A stretch of DNA of 64,000 nucleotides from Desulfuromusa sp. (GCA_029933365.1 JAOZOH010000001.1:55432-119431), one strand, 5' to 3'. Numbered from the stretch's first letter, positions 18,323-27,588 are shown. Program-made: numbers and translations. The notes: generated by a model not told the origin, from the sequence alone.

Positions 18323-18577
18323 GTGGACTGGATCAACCAACTTAACCCTCTGACCCACATGGGGACTGGCGAGTACATAGGATTCTGGCAAAACCTGTTT
18401 GCCACGATCTTTCTCGGACTTTGGAGCCGGATCTTTGCCGTTCTCCTGTTGGGACTCTCCTTCTGGTTTGGGGTAAGACGACGCAACTTTATGATGGGAT
18501 TCTGGACGTTCCTGGCATCCGGTAGCATTGCTTACGGAGCCGCGATCTTTCGTTTTCTCGGGCTGTTGGCCCGCTAG
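18323..18577 (+). CDS. Small membrane protein of the secretion operon, unknown
   Basis: 84 residues from GTG 18323, chosen because TAGGAGG ends 5 nt upstream; an in-frame TTG at 18293 lies inside the previous gene. Two hydrophobic stretches cover about residues 20-48 and 55-80, separated by a basic VRRRNF turn, so it is probably a two-helix inner-membrane protein. No family is recognised. It lies between the S26 peptidase and a larger membrane protein, 10 bp before the latter, and is likely part of the transfer apparatus. Confidence 0.6.
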   Translation: MDWINQLNPLTHMGTGEYIGFWQNLFATIFLGLWSRIFAVLLLGLSFWFGVRRRNFMMGFWTFLASGSIAYGAAIFRFLGLLAR

Positions 18578-18587
18578 GAGTTGAACC

Positions 18588-19313
18588 TTGAGCAAAAACG
18601 ATTCGAGCAGTGACATCATACCGATGCCTCCTGGGCAGGAAATTCACCCCAAAGGGTTTCTTGAAGCAATTTCCTACATTGAGCAAAATTTCGCCAACGA
18701 ACTTGGTGGGGCGGTCATTCGTGACACCTTCCTGACAACCAAGCAGCGCTTGGAATTCTTCGAGGTGGGGTTCCGAAGCTCTTTCATTTCAGGGCTAATA
18801 TCGGCATTGCTGACACCGTTCGCAATCGGAGTCGTGGAACGCCACATTCCGGTGTTTGGTTCCACCTCTCCAAACACTTTTGACATGCTTTTCGCGTTTC
18901 TGTTGGCTATCGGTTATTCACTCGGTTTTGCCATCTTTCTTGCCTATGCCTGCACCAAGTTTGTTGGTTCATATACCCGTGCAATGACTCGAAACCTTCT
19001 TGGCGGAGTTATCACTGGAGCAATACTGAAAGCGATCTTGACCTTCATTGGGTTCCATTTTCTCTACATCGTCGTTATGACGGACTCGAACCTCCAGTGG
19101 GCAGCTAAGCAACTCTATCGATTCAAGCTGTCCAAACCTTCCGTGTTGGCTGCCTACAACTGGGTTTATGGGTTCAAAGGGGTCTTTCTGACCTCAGCAT
19201 GGTTTATTCTGGGTGTCACCGTCGTATTCATTGCAATTCCTTCAATCGCCATGCTGCTTGCCATGTGGCGCAACCGCAAACTTATCAAAGCAGGGGTTGT
19301 CCATGTCGAATAA
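18588..19313 (+). CDS. Multi-pass membrane protein of the secretion operon, unknown
   Basis: 241 residues from TTG 18588 with TAGGAG upstream. Hydrophobic helices lie near 65-85, 100-125, 140-162 and 195-225, with a soluble N-terminus of about 60 residues (FLEAISYIEQNFANELGGAV). It ends in a basic MWRNRKLIKAG tail. I do not recognise the family. Its end overlaps the traG start by 11 bases, so it is co-translated with traG and may be an accessory such as an exclusion or mating-pair factor; this is a guess from position only. Confidence 0.65.
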   Translation: MSKNDSSSDIIPMPPGQEIHPKGFLEAISYIEQNFANELGGAVIRDTFLTTKQRLEFFEVGFRSSFISGLISALLTPFAIGVVERHIPVFGSTSPNTFDMLFAFLLAIGYSLGFAIFLAYACTKFVGSYTRAMTRNLLGGVITGAILKAILTFIGFHFLYIVVMTDSNLQWAAKQLYRFKLSKPSVLAAYNWVYGFKGVFLTSAWFILGVTVVFIAIPSIAMLLAMWRNRKLIKAGVVHVE

Positions 19314-22300
19314 TCCTACAATGGTTCGATTTACCTTTTTTGCAACACTGGCAATCCTTCTGGCACCGGTTTCCGCATTTGCTTTGGATGCTGATTATTA
19401 TACTTGGGGTGGATTCGATGCTGTGGCCAGCGGATTCCAAAAACTCGCTCTGATCTTCAGCGATGGAGGTTATCGCGGCCTGTTTTTCTCGATCATCGTA
19501 ATGGCATTTATGTTCGGTAGTTTTGCTATCGTCGCCCGGGCAGCAAGTGGAGCCAGGGCAAATCCCATTTCCTGGTTTGTCCCGATATTTGTCGGTGTCG
19601 TAATTTACCTCGGGCTTGTTGTTCCAACCGGAACCATTCATCTCTATGACAACCAGACCAATAAATACCAGGCAATAGGAGGAATCCCTGATGGAATTAT
19701 CGCTGTTGCCGGTGTCTTAAATCTGGTGGAGCGGGGCATGGTGGAGATTGTTTCAACTTCTGGTGATCCCCGTAGCTATGTTGATCAGGCTGGTGGAACA
19801 GGATTCCTGGGGTTATTCCAGGCAACCAGCAAAGTTTTGACTACCGACGATACCTTGATGGACACTTCGGTGAACAAATACATCCAGGACTGCGTTTCCT
19901 TTGAACTGACACGACCGGGAACAACGTTGACAGTTGATGAGCTACGTAGAACCACGGGTGATTTCAGAACATCTCTAGTAAAAGCAAATTCCCCCGCAAT
20001 CTACACCGTCTACTACGACCTTACAGCTCCTCAGGGGCAGACGATGACTTGTCAGCAAGCTTGGTCCAACATCAATACCTACATTGCATCACCTGCTCAT
20101 CTGGAAGAGAATATGAAGGGGATCTGTGCCCAGATTGGCTATGATACCTCAACTGCTTCCAGCTACCAAAAATGCAAAACATCTATGCAGGCGACATTTT
20201 CGGATCTTGGTGTTTCTGGCGTGACTACAGATGATTTTATCCGCCAAGCCTATCTCTCACAACGCCTGCATGACGTGTTTCGCTCTGGCGATACCGCTGC
20301 TGTCGCAAATTTCAAATTCCTGACAAATGCCAGTGGTGCGATGAAATCTGCCAACGAATGGCTACCGATCATGAAAGGAGTGCTGACTGCTGTTGCTTTA
20401 GGGTTGGTTCCATTTTTGGCTCTGTTCATTCCAACGCCGTTACTGGGAAAAACACTCAGCGTCATGCTCGGTTTCTTTATCTGGTTGACCGCATGGGGTG
20501 TTACCGACGCTCTTTTACATCAGTTCCTTATGGATTTTGGAACGCGGGCCATGGAGGGATTGAGACTCCATAGTGGCGGAGTCGGACTCGGTATGGATGC
20601 CTTTTATTTTATGCCTAGCGAGACAGTGAAAATTCTTGGCATGTTCGGCACAGTGAGAATGTCTGGACTGATGCTGGCGACAGTCATAACCGGCATGCTT
20701 GTCAAATTTGGTGGTCATGCCTTGGCTACGATGGGCAGCGGCCTCATGGGGCAAGTGCAAAACGCTGGCCAGCAAGCAGCACGAATAACGGAAGATCCAT
20801 CTGGTCGAGCTGTTGCTCTCAAATCTAACGCTTGGTCCATGCCGACGGAAACAATCGCCAATGATCACCGATATGGATATCAGGGCATGATGAATGAAGG
20901 TCTTGTGAATCAAAGCTGGGGAGTTGAGGGGGCAGGAGCAAGACTTCAAAATATGGAGGCACTACAAACGCAAGGTACGGTTCCTTCAGCACCAGGAAAA
21001 TTGGGGCTGGGCAATTTTGCTCGACAATCACAGGCCACAGGAAAAGTAGCAACATCTGCTGGAGTCATGGGTTATGGAACGACTCCCAACCAGGTCGTGA
21101 ATTCAGATCTTCGGGGCGAGCACACATCTGCAACCACAGACTCGATGGGGTGGCGCCTCTCCAGCAATACCACGAAAGATGAGCAGGGAAATGATGTCGC
21201 TGGCACCGTATCCCACTCTGGAGCAGCAGGGTCAATAAAAACACACCTTGATGGTGGCAGTGAGGTCGTTGATCAGGTTGACCTGGCTGGTTTGAGCGGG
21301 AAATTTGGCCTTGGCTATCGAGAGGATGCCGTCAAAAAGGGTGCCCACAGTCTGGCTTCGGAAAACACATGGAATCGGCTGGCTCAAAAAGTTGAAGAGG
21401 ATTCAGTTCTCTCCAGCGAAGCAAGAAGTTTCAAAGAAGCTGTTAACAACAATATTTCTGAAGAAACCGGCCATCGAGTTGAAAACGGATCGGCCTTCTC
21501 TCAGATCAAAGATGAAACAAAACGAAGCATGCTTGAAGCCGGTGCTTCCGTTGGGTTGGGGAAAGGGGCATCCGGACTCTTGTCTGCGCTTACGCTCGGT
21601 ATGCTTGATGTAAAAGCTCAAGGAGGTGGCAAGTATGCTTTGGTTGGAAGTGACGGCCAGAAAGCCAGTTTTAATGCAAGCGAATCAGAAGTAAATGCTT
21701 TAAAAAACACAGCCTCGGAAATCCGCGAATCAGCATTGGCAAAAACTCTTCAAACTTCAGAGGGACAAAAATATGCTTCTTCTTTGTCCACTCAGGACAT
21801 TGGAAAGGAAGGGCATTCCTACGTTCAGGAGGCGGCTGCCAGAGATTCAAGTTCCGTTGCTCAAGATATGGAATTGATGACGACCTACGCCATGCACAGA
21901 GCTCAGAGAGATTATGGCACAGCCAGTATCGAAAACATTGAGCGCACTGCTACCGATATTGCCGGACAACGTACCGGAAGTGCCGAAGCGCAAAACACTC
22001 TGAACAGGGATATTCAAGGTTTCTTTGACAACCAGTACAAAAACCTTGATAGCGAGCAGGATGGCAACCGGGTATTACGAGACACGGCAGCAATTCAGAA
22101 CGGCGTAACGAGTGACGTTGGTAACCTTCGGAGGCAAGCTGGTTCGGCTGGAAGTGAGGCCAAGGCTGCAACAAGAGATAATCACTACGATGATCCTCGT
22201 CCGCAATCCATGACCATGCCAACCAACCACGCCCAAAAAGCATCGGGCACGCGAAGAGGAGCCATCAATAACATCTATGAAGACAATGGTGCTTTTGATT

Positions 22301-22572
22301 TTGGGGCAAACTCGTTAAAACAACTCGGAAGGGATTTGGCCCGCCCGATGGTTCCTCAACCTGAAAAACCTGATGCTCGTACTTTGGTTGGCGAACCGAG
22401 CACTGAAATTAGGGGGCCAGACCCTCAGTCGCCAGCATACCTGAACTCAGAACCTGCCAGTGGATTTTCGACTTTGGGAAATGGAGAACAGGCATCAGGT
22501 GGCAATTGGAATGTCGATCCAGAATCACAAAAAAGGTTGGAAGAACTCATGAATAAGCTGGATGGAAAGTAG
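19303..22572 (+). CDS. traG: Mating-pair formation protein TraG (F-type)
   Basis: 1089 residues from ATG 19303; the frame is open to 19213 but that extension is only the shadow of the preceding gene, while 19303 follows AGGGG and yields a signal-like helix. The N-terminal part has a YYTWGGFDAV start, helices near 50-75 and 85-110, a periplasmic Cys-containing loop and helices near 363-410 and 445-470, as in the TraG N-terminal domain. The C-terminal half (about 480-1089) is hydrophilic, Ser/Gln/Ala-rich and low in cysteine, like the periplasmic TraG tail that acts in mating-pair stabilisation and entry exclusion. It closes the operon. Confidence 0.88.
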   Translation: MSNNPTMVRFTFFATLAILLAPVSAFALDADYYTWGGFDAVASGFQKLALIFSDGGYRGLFFSIIVMAFMFGSFAIVARAASGARANPISWFVPIFVGVVIYLGLVVPTGTIHLYDNQTNKYQAIGGIPDGIIAVAGVLNLVERGMVEIVSTSGDPRSYVDQAGGTGFLGLFQATSKVLTTDDTLMDTSVNKYIQDCVSFELTRPGTTLTVDELRRTTGDFRTSLVKANSPAIYTVYYDLTAPQGQTMTCQQAWSNINTYIASPAHLEENMKGICAQIGYDTSTASSYQKCKTSMQATFSDLGVSGVTTDDFIRQAYLSQRLHDVFRSGDTAAVANFKFLTNASGAMKSANEWLPIMKGVLTAVALGLVPFLALFIPTPLLGKTLSVMLGFFIWLTAWGVTDALLHQFLMDFGTRAMEGLRLHSGGVGLGMDAFYFMPSETVKILGMFGTVRMSGLMLATVITGMLVKFGGHALATMGSGLMGQVQNAGQQAARITEDPSGRAVALKSNAWSMPTETIANDHRYGYQGMMNEGLVNQSWGVEGAGARLQNMEALQTQGTVPSAPGKLGLGNFARQSQATGKVATSAGVMGYGTTPNQVVNSDLRGEHTSATTDSMGWRLSSNTTKDEQGNDVAGTVSHSGAAGSIKTHLDGGSEVVDQVDLAGLSGKFGLGYREDAVKKGAHSLASENTWNRLAQKVEEDSVLSSEARSFKEAVNNNISEETGHRVENGSAFSQIKDETKRSMLEAGASVGLGKGASGLLSALTLGMLDVKAQGGGKYALVGSDGQKASFNASESEVNALKNTASEIRESALAKTLQTSEGQKYASSLSTQDIGKEGHSYVQEAAARDSSSVAQDMELMTTYAMHRAQRDYGTASIENIERTATDIAGQRTGSAEAQNTLNRDIQGFFDNQYKNLDSEQDGNRVLRDTAAIQNGVTSDVGNLRRQAGSAGSEAKAATRDNHYDDPRPQSMTMPTNHAQKASGTRRGAINNIYEDNGAFDFGANSLKQLGRDLARPMVPQPEKPDARTLVGEPSTEIRGPDPQSPAYLNSEPASGFSTLGNGEQASGGNWNVDPESQKRLEELMNKLDGK

Positions 22573-22580
22573 GAACGAAA

Positions 22581-22835
22581 CTATTCTTCCCAAGGATCAA
22601 TATAGGTTATTGATGCTGGGTCGCTGGGATCGCTGTGCCGCTCCCATTCATCATCCATCCAGTCGCAAAGATCATTTTTAGCTGATAATTTTTCCTGATC
22701 CAATTGGGGGCTATCAATTATCTTTGCCCCAACAGAAAGCGAAGCATCATTCATTGCATCTTCTTCTGCACTGCAGATGAAATCATTTTCAAAGCTTGGC
22801 AGTCTGATTTTTTTGAGAAAATTAAGTATCGACAT
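22581..22835 (-). CDS. Small acidic hypothetical protein
   Basis: 84 residues, opposite to and 8 bp past the end of traG. ATG 22835 has AGGG about 8 nt upstream on the minus strand. The composition is acidic, with Asp/Glu-Trp pairs (CDWMDDEWERHSD, YIDPWEE). There is no signal peptide, membrane helix or known motif. It could be a real small gene or a chance frame; codon content looks gene-like but evidence is thin. Confidence 0.45.
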   Translation of the reverse strand: MSILNFLKKIRLPSFENDFICSAEEDAMNDASLSVGAKIIDSPQLDQEKLSAKNDLCDWMDDEWERHSDPSDPASITYIDPWEE

Positions 22836-23158
22836 GAGATTTCCCTGGCCCCTTATAAAATAGACTGACAGCTACTTTCTATATAGGGAGAAAGGGAAGT
22901 GCTGTGAAGCAGAGACTGGAGTATTTCGTCTGAATGCCCCTAAAATATTAACCAAAAACATGTGTTTGGTATCCTGGATAACAGGGTATTTGACATTTTC
23001 GCTTGATTGTCCAGATATTGTCCTATTAGCAACCTATTACAGCCTAGACGGTTGAATGCTAGATGATGCATATTGGCAGAAATGCTGGGGCAGGGAAACT
23101 AATCGATTGATAGTATCCAATGCAAGTATTGCTACCCCTGAATAGGAAGGGAAATTCT
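22836..23158. other. Intergenic region with possible promoter for the aldehyde dehydrogenase
   Basis: No gene in 323 bp. A TTGACA at 22990-22995 with GATATT at 23014-23019 (18-bp spacer) could be a plus-strand promoter. The dehydrogenase start is preceded by AGGAAGGG. No repeat or attachment site bounding the secretion operon was found here. Confidence 0.35.
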
Positions 23159-24745
23159 ATGGAACTTTCGGGCCTTAATATTTTGGCTTCACAAAAGTCG
23201 TTATCTGCTGACAGAAAATTTCAAGCTATCAACCCGATATCAAATGAGTTGCTAGAACCAAAATTTTCAGAGGGTACTTCTGACGAAGTTGATTATGCCG
23301 CAAATCAAGCTGCTAATGATTTTGATGCTTTTAGAAAAATCTCCCCTCTAAAACGAGGAGAATTTTTAGAATCTATTGCTGCAGAATTACTGTCCGTAAA
23401 AACTGCTCTTCTTGATCGCTGTCATTTGGAAACCGGATTGTCGATGCAAAGGCTTGAAGGTGAACTTAATCGAACGACAAACCAGTTGAAGCTTTTTGCA
23501 CAGATACTAAAAGGCAGCTCTTTTCATAATGTTCAAGTTGAGCGTGCCCTCCCTGAGCGCAAGCCTGTGGCAAAACCAGATATCCGCTTAACTCATATCC
23601 CTGTAGGTCCCGTTGTGGTTTTTGGAGCCAGCAATTTTCCACTTGCCTTCTCCGTGGCTGGTGGTGATACTGCGTCGGCTTTTGCTGCGGGCTGCCCAGT
23701 TATTGTTAAGGGTCATCCCTCTCATCCTGGAACTTCTGAAATTGCTGGTTATGCAATACAAAAAGCAGTTGAAAAATGTGACCTACCTAAAGGAATATTT
23801 TCTCTGATCCAAGGTAGTGGAAATAAAGTCGGTGAAGCTTTAGTTAAGCACCCCAAAATAAAATCGGTTGCTTTTACCGGGTCTCAAACAGGCGGTAGAG
23901 CCTTATTCAATATTGCCGCCTCCCGGCCAGAGCCCATCCCTGTTTTTGCAGAAATGGGAAGCGTCAATCCCATCTTTGTTTTACCGGATGCTCTTGCAAG
24001 CAGAGGGGCAGATATAGCTCAGAGATATGTAGAATCAATTACGTTAGGGGTAGGGCAGTTTTGTACGAATCCAGGTTTACTCTTTGCGATCAAGGGTTCT
24101 GATCTGAACATGTTCATGACTTCGATTGCCAATAAATTGAAACAAGTAGAACCTGCACCGATGTTAAATTCAAAGATCAAGAAAAATTTCCTGAATAAGA
24201 TTGGCCACCTGTCTTCATCCCCAGAAGTCATATTTTCTGGGGGAACCTATTTACAAGAAGAACAAGGATGTCTGGTTTTACCCTCATTGTTTAAAACAGA
24301 TGCAGCAACCTTTCTAGTTCAAGAGAACTTATCAGATGAGGTTTTTGGTCCATCTGCAATTATTGTCGAATGCGGGTCGACGCATGAAATGATGGCAATA
24401 GCTAGCCAACTTGAAGGGCAATTAACCGCCACTGTCCATGCGGATCTCAATGAAGAAAAAGTTTGTAAAGAACTATTTTTTGTTTTGGAAAAGAAAGCAG
24501 GACGGCTGTTGTTAAATGATTTCCCCACCGGGGTAGAGGTATGCAGTGCGATGAATCATGGTGGACCCTATCCAGCAACCACCGATAGTCGCTGGACTTC
24601 TGTTGGTTCAGCAGCTATGAATCGATTTCTGCGCCCCATATGCTATCAAAATTTTACCCAGTCACTACTACCTGAAGAGCTCAAGGATCGACCTACTGAA
24701 AACTGGAATCTAGTTGATACTATTATGGCCCGCATTGGAATCTAA
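23159..24745 (+). CDS. Aldehyde dehydrogenase, 2-ketoglutarate-semialdehyde type
   Basis: 528 residues from ATG 23159 (AGGAAGGG upstream); the longer ATG 23120 has no ribosome site. The ALDH fold shows VVVFGASNFPLAFSVAGGD, the nucleotide-binding stretch IKSVAFTGSQTGGRALF, the base Glu in FAEMGSVNPIF, and catalytic Cys in GVGQFCTNPG. The GxGQFCTNPG form with FAEMGSVNP is that of NADP-preferring 2,5-dioxovalerate dehydrogenases, which make 2-oxoglutarate in sugar-acid or hydroxyproline breakdown. No other gene of those routes lies nearby, so the substrate is uncertain. An EamA exporter follows. Confidence 0.88.
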   Translation: MELSGLNILASQKSLSADRKFQAINPISNELLEPKFSEGTSDEVDYAANQAANDFDAFRKISPLKRGEFLESIAAELLSVKTALLDRCHLETGLSMQRLEGELNRTTNQLKLFAQILKGSSFHNVQVERALPERKPVAKPDIRLTHIPVGPVVVFGASNFPLAFSVAGGDTASAFAAGCPVIVKGHPSHPGTSEIAGYAIQKAVEKCDLPKGIFSLIQGSGNKVGEALVKHPKIKSVAFTGSQTGGRALFNIAASRPEPIPVFAEMGSVNPIFVLPDALASRGADIAQRYVESITLGVGQFCTNPGLLFAIKGSDLNMFMTSIANKLKQVEPAPMLNSKIKKNFLNKIGHLSSSPEVIFSGGTYLQEEQGCLVLPSLFKTDAATFLVQENLSDEVFGPSAIIVECGSTHEMMAIASQLEGQLTATVHADLNEEKVCKELFFVLEKKAGRLLLNDFPTGVEVCSAMNHGGPYPATTDSRWTSVGSAAMNRFLRPICYQNFTQSLLPEELKDRPTENWNLVDTIMARIGI

Positions 24746-24799
24746 AGATTTCCATAAAATTATTCCCAATTCTATGAATGAAGAAAATACATATTCAAT

Positions 24800-25687
24800 A
24801 TGAAACCTCTTAACACTAATCAGCATCATAACAACTCTGGAATCTGGTTCGTAATTTGTGCTGCGATGCTTTGGGGGACAACGGGAACAGCACAAGGTCT
24901 GGCTCCTGTTGGAGCCAATCCAATGACTGTTGGTGCCATCCGCCTGGCGATAGGTGGATTTTCTTTATTGCTTTTGGCCATTTCACGTAAACAGCTTTTT
25001 AGCGGGAAGAAGTGGCCCTTATTTCCAACTGTTATTTCTGCGATATTTGTCGCTTGCTATCAACTATGTTTTTTTGCTGCTGTTGCAAAGACCGGTGTCG
25101 CAGTCGGAACCATGGTGGCGATTGGCAGTTCTCCTGTTGCGGCGGGGATACTGGGATTCATAATCCGCAAAGAGAAATTGGAAAGAAAGTGGTATCTGGC
25201 CACTTTTTTGGCGGTTATCGGATGTATTTTGCTCTCGTTGTCAGGTGGGCAACTCAGTCTTAATTTGACCGGAATATTTTTGGCTCTTGGTGCCGGCTTT
25301 TCCTATGCGATGTATACAGTGACCATTAAGGGCTTACTTGACGCACATTCTCCTGATGCAGTTATGGCCATTGTTTTTAGCTTTGCGGCAATATTGTTGA
25401 CCCCTACTTTTTTTCTTTATGAATGGCGGTGGGTACTCCATCCTCAGGGTTTTGCTGTTGCCTTGTATTTAGGGATTGTTACAGCGGCCTTGTCGTATTG
25501 GCTTTTTGCCAGAGGGCTTAAGTCTGTTAAGGTTGGCAATGTCGCAACATTATCGTTGGCCGAACCGCTAACAGCTGCACTTCTCGGTGTTTTGATTTTG
25601 GGGGAAAGTTTGGGGACACAAGAAATTCTAGGTATTTGTCTTATATTTACAGGAATTGCGTTCCTTGCAATTGCTCCTTCAAAATGA
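24800..25687 (+). CDS. EamA/DMT-family membrane transporter
   Basis: 295 residues with about ten hydrophobic helices in two EamA repeats (about 10-140 and 150-290). The first repeat opens with CAAMLWGTTGTAQGLAPVGANP and the second with GIFLALGAGFSYAMYTVTIKG; LSLAEPLTAALLGVLILGE near the end is the family's conserved stretch. Members export metabolites and amino acids. It lies 54 bp after the aldehyde dehydrogenase in the same direction and may be co-transcribed. Cargo cannot be told. Confidence 0.88.
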   Translation: MKPLNTNQHHNNSGIWFVICAAMLWGTTGTAQGLAPVGANPMTVGAIRLAIGGFSLLLLAISRKQLFSGKKWPLFPTVISAIFVACYQLCFFAAVAKTGVAVGTMVAIGSSPVAAGILGFIIRKEKLERKWYLATFLAVIGCILLSLSGGQLSLNLTGIFLALGAGFSYAMYTVTIKGLLDAHSPDAVMAIVFSFAAILLTPTFFLYEWRWVLHPQGFAVALYLGIVTAALSYWLFARGLKSVKVGNVATLSLAEPLTAALLGVLILGESLGTQEILGICLIFTGIAFLAIAPSK

Positions 25688-25755
25688 GTATCTTGTCTTA
25701 GTGTTGGTCTTTTTTTGCTCTCCCTCTCCCTTCCAAAGAAGCTACTATCCAAAAT

Positions 25756-27132
25756 CTACGTTTGCTCCCGCCCCCACTGTCCAACTTTGTGCAGTCGGGA
25801 GCCAAGCAGTAAAGCGGCAACACTTAGGCCGATGATCAGGCTGATCCAGAATCCTTTGGCTCCCATCGGGGCTCCCCAAAAATCGGTGAGGGCTAAACTG
25901 TAGCCGAGCGGTAGACCAATTACCCAGTAGGCGATGATGACCATCAGCAATGGTACTCGGGTGTCTTTGTAACCGCGCAGAGCCGCTGCAGAGCCTACCT
26001 GGAGAGCGTCAGAGAACTGGTAGAAGGCATTCAGGTAAAGCAGGCCAACGGCGCCGGCGATAAGCGGGGAATCGTGAGTGTAGATTCCAGCAATATTTTC
26101 AGCAAAGAGTAGGGTCAGTGTTGCTGTCACCAGAGCAATGGAAGCATTTATCAATAACCCTGCCTTGCAGGTTAGGCGGGCTCTGTCAAAGCGTTGTTTG
26201 CCGATGGCGTGGCCAACCCTGATGGTGATTGCGTAAGAAATGCTTAAGGGAATCATGAAGATCATCCCGGAATAGTTCAGGGTAATTTGGTGTGAGGCTA
26301 CGGCCAAAGCCCCTAGTGGCGACAAAAACAGAGCAATTAAAGCAAAAATGCTAGCTTCAACTAGTAGAGAAAAGCCAATCGGCAGCCCCAAGAGGAAAAT
26401 CTGCGTTGCTCCTTCGGAACCACGTTGCTTGGCGAGGTCAAAGAAGTGGGTCATGCTGTACTGCTTGACACGCCAGATGGTCAGCAGCATACATCCGCAC
26501 ATGAACCAGAGGGTGAGTGCTGAGGCCCAGCCGCAACCAACCCCGCCCATAGTCGGTAGACCCAGTTTGCCGTAAATAAAGACATAATTACCTGCTATAT
26601 TTACCGGAATGCTGGCCAGGCCTATGATCATACTTGGCCGAACCAGGCCGAGTCCTTCACTTAAATTGCGCAGCAGAAAGAATATGGCGACCGCCGGTAA
26701 TCCCCAGGAAACGGCTTTAAGGTAGTCGGTAGCGATGATTGCTATCTGCGGATCAACGTCCATCCAGATAAATACAAATCCGGCATTGCGCAGTAGCAGG
26801 ATGGCGACCAGTACCAGTGGCATTGCCACAACAAATCCACGGCGAACCAGCGGCCCGGTTTCCTCAGTTTTATCTGCTCCGTAGAGTTGTGCGACCATTG
26901 GTGTGACTGCCAGCAATACTCCGTAGAGAAACAGGAAAAGTGGTCCCCAGAGGCTGCCGCCGACCGCGACACCTGCCAGATCGACTGTGCTGACTCGACC
27001 GGCCATTACCGTGTCGATAAAGGCAAGAGACATTTGCGACAGTTGAGCCATCAGAATTGGCGCTGCCAGAGGTATCAGCAGGCGTGTTTCTGTTCGCAGT
27101 AGTTGGAATTGCCTGCGCTGTAGATGAGTCAT
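25756..27132 (-). CDS. MATE-family multidrug/cation efflux transporter (NorM-like)
   Basis: 458 residues with twelve predicted helices in two halves. Typical MATE features: ETRLLIPLAAPILMAQLSQM at the start, IDTVMAGRVSTVDLAGVAVG, then PMVAQLYGADKTEETGPLVR, and in the second half SYAITIRVGHAIGKQRFDRA. These transporters expel cationic compounds using Na+ or H+. ATG 27132 has GAGG about 6 nt upstream. A terminator-like hairpin with a T-run lies only about 14 nt before the start (27147-27174), suggesting control by attenuation. Confidence 0.92.
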   Translation of the reverse strand: MTHLQRRQFQLLRTETRLLIPLAAPILMAQLSQMSLAFIDTVMAGRVSTVDLAGVAVGGSLWGPLFLFLYGVLLAVTPMVAQLYGADKTEETGPLVRRGFVVAMPLVLVAILLLRNAGFVFIWMDVDPQIAIIATDYLKAVSWGLPAVAIFFLLRNLSEGLGLVRPSMIIGLASIPVNIAGNYVFIYGKLGLPTMGGVGCGWASALTLWFMCGCMLLTIWRVKQYSMTHFFDLAKQRGSEGATQIFLLGLPIGFSLLVEASIFALIALFLSPLGALAVASHQITLNYSGMIFMIPLSISYAITIRVGHAIGKQRFDRARLTCKAGLLINASIALVTATLTLLFAENIAGIYTHDSPLIAGAVGLLYLNAFYQFSDALQVGSAAALRGYKDTRVPLLMVIIAYWVIGLPLGYSLALTDFWGAPMGAKGFWISLIIGLSVAALLLGSRLHKVGQWGREQT

Positions 27133-27146
27133 GAAACCTCAATAAT

Positions 27147-27174
27147 AAAAAAGCCCAGCGATGAAAAACTGGGG
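27147..27174 (-). terminator. Terminator-like hairpin in the leader of the MATE gene
   Basis: Read on the minus strand: CCCAG, a 10-base loop, CTGGG(C), then TTTTTT, ending 14-15 bases before the MATE start codon. The stem is only 5 bp, so it is weak, but its place between promoter and start is that of an attenuator. An upstream stem (27192-27225) could compete or hold a sensing element. It could also terminate transcription arriving from upstream. Confidence 0.5.
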
Positions 27175-27191
27175 GTCTGATTGTCTTTGAG

Positions 27192-27225
27192 AGTTGAGTA
27201 TCACCGTGCCATGAGGGTGTCAACT
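27192..27225 (-). promoter_or_regulatory. Second stem-loop in the MATE leader
   Basis: Plus-strand AGTTGA (27192-27197) pairs with TCAACT (27220-27225), and CACC (27202-27205) with GGTG (27216-27219) after a 4-base bulge; loop of 10. It lies 18 bases from the terminator-like hairpin. Together they resemble a small sensing leader, but I cannot match it to a known riboswitch. Confidence 0.35.
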
Positions 27226-27243
27226 GTGAATCTTTATGCTGGG

Positions 27244-27334
27244 TGGGTCTCTATATGTATTCGCGAACTGGATAGTACTAAGTATGAAATAATGTTTTTT
27301 GAGAATTAATGTTCGTCATGAAATTCTCAAAAAA
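27244..27334. repeat. Copy A of a diverged intergenic element, ending in a 13-bp inverted repeat
   Basis: Ordered blocks GTGGGTC, TGTATTCGC, GATA, TATGAAAT, AATG and TTTTGAGAATT occur here and again in the same order at 37314-37390. In this copy the last block is the left arm of a perfect inverted repeat: TTTTTTGAGAATT at 27295-27307 and AATTCTCAAAAAA at 27322-27334. The 620-bp gap (27133-27752) between the MATE and aminotransferase genes holds this, the leader hairpins and the motif pair at 27589-27620, and no gene that I can see. Confidence 0.55.
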
Positions 27335-27588
27335 CCCAGAAATTAAATTGTTACCTTTCCAGAATTCCTCGTTTTCCCCCCGATTTTATTTGTAAATATC
27401 ACATCACTTTCTGGGCCGTTATTTATGCCCAACTGTTACCTGAGTATATGGATTGGTGTCTTGTATTTATTTTGGGATAGTAGCTCATGCTGGGTAGCGG
27501 TTTTGTGTGAGTGTTTCAATTGCTATTCACGACATTGATATGAGCATGAAAACAACGAATTTCACCTTATACCCAAGCATGTTTATGG

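Noticed and set aside
19213..19302. Longer traG start
   Set aside because: The extension is out-of-frame overlap with the preceding gene and spoils the signal-like N-terminus; ATG 19303 has a ribosome site.
27133..27350. Guanidine-type or other known riboswitch before the MATE gene
   Set aside because: A hairpin and a terminator-like stem are present, but I could not place the conserved core of a known class. Reported only as an unassigned leader.
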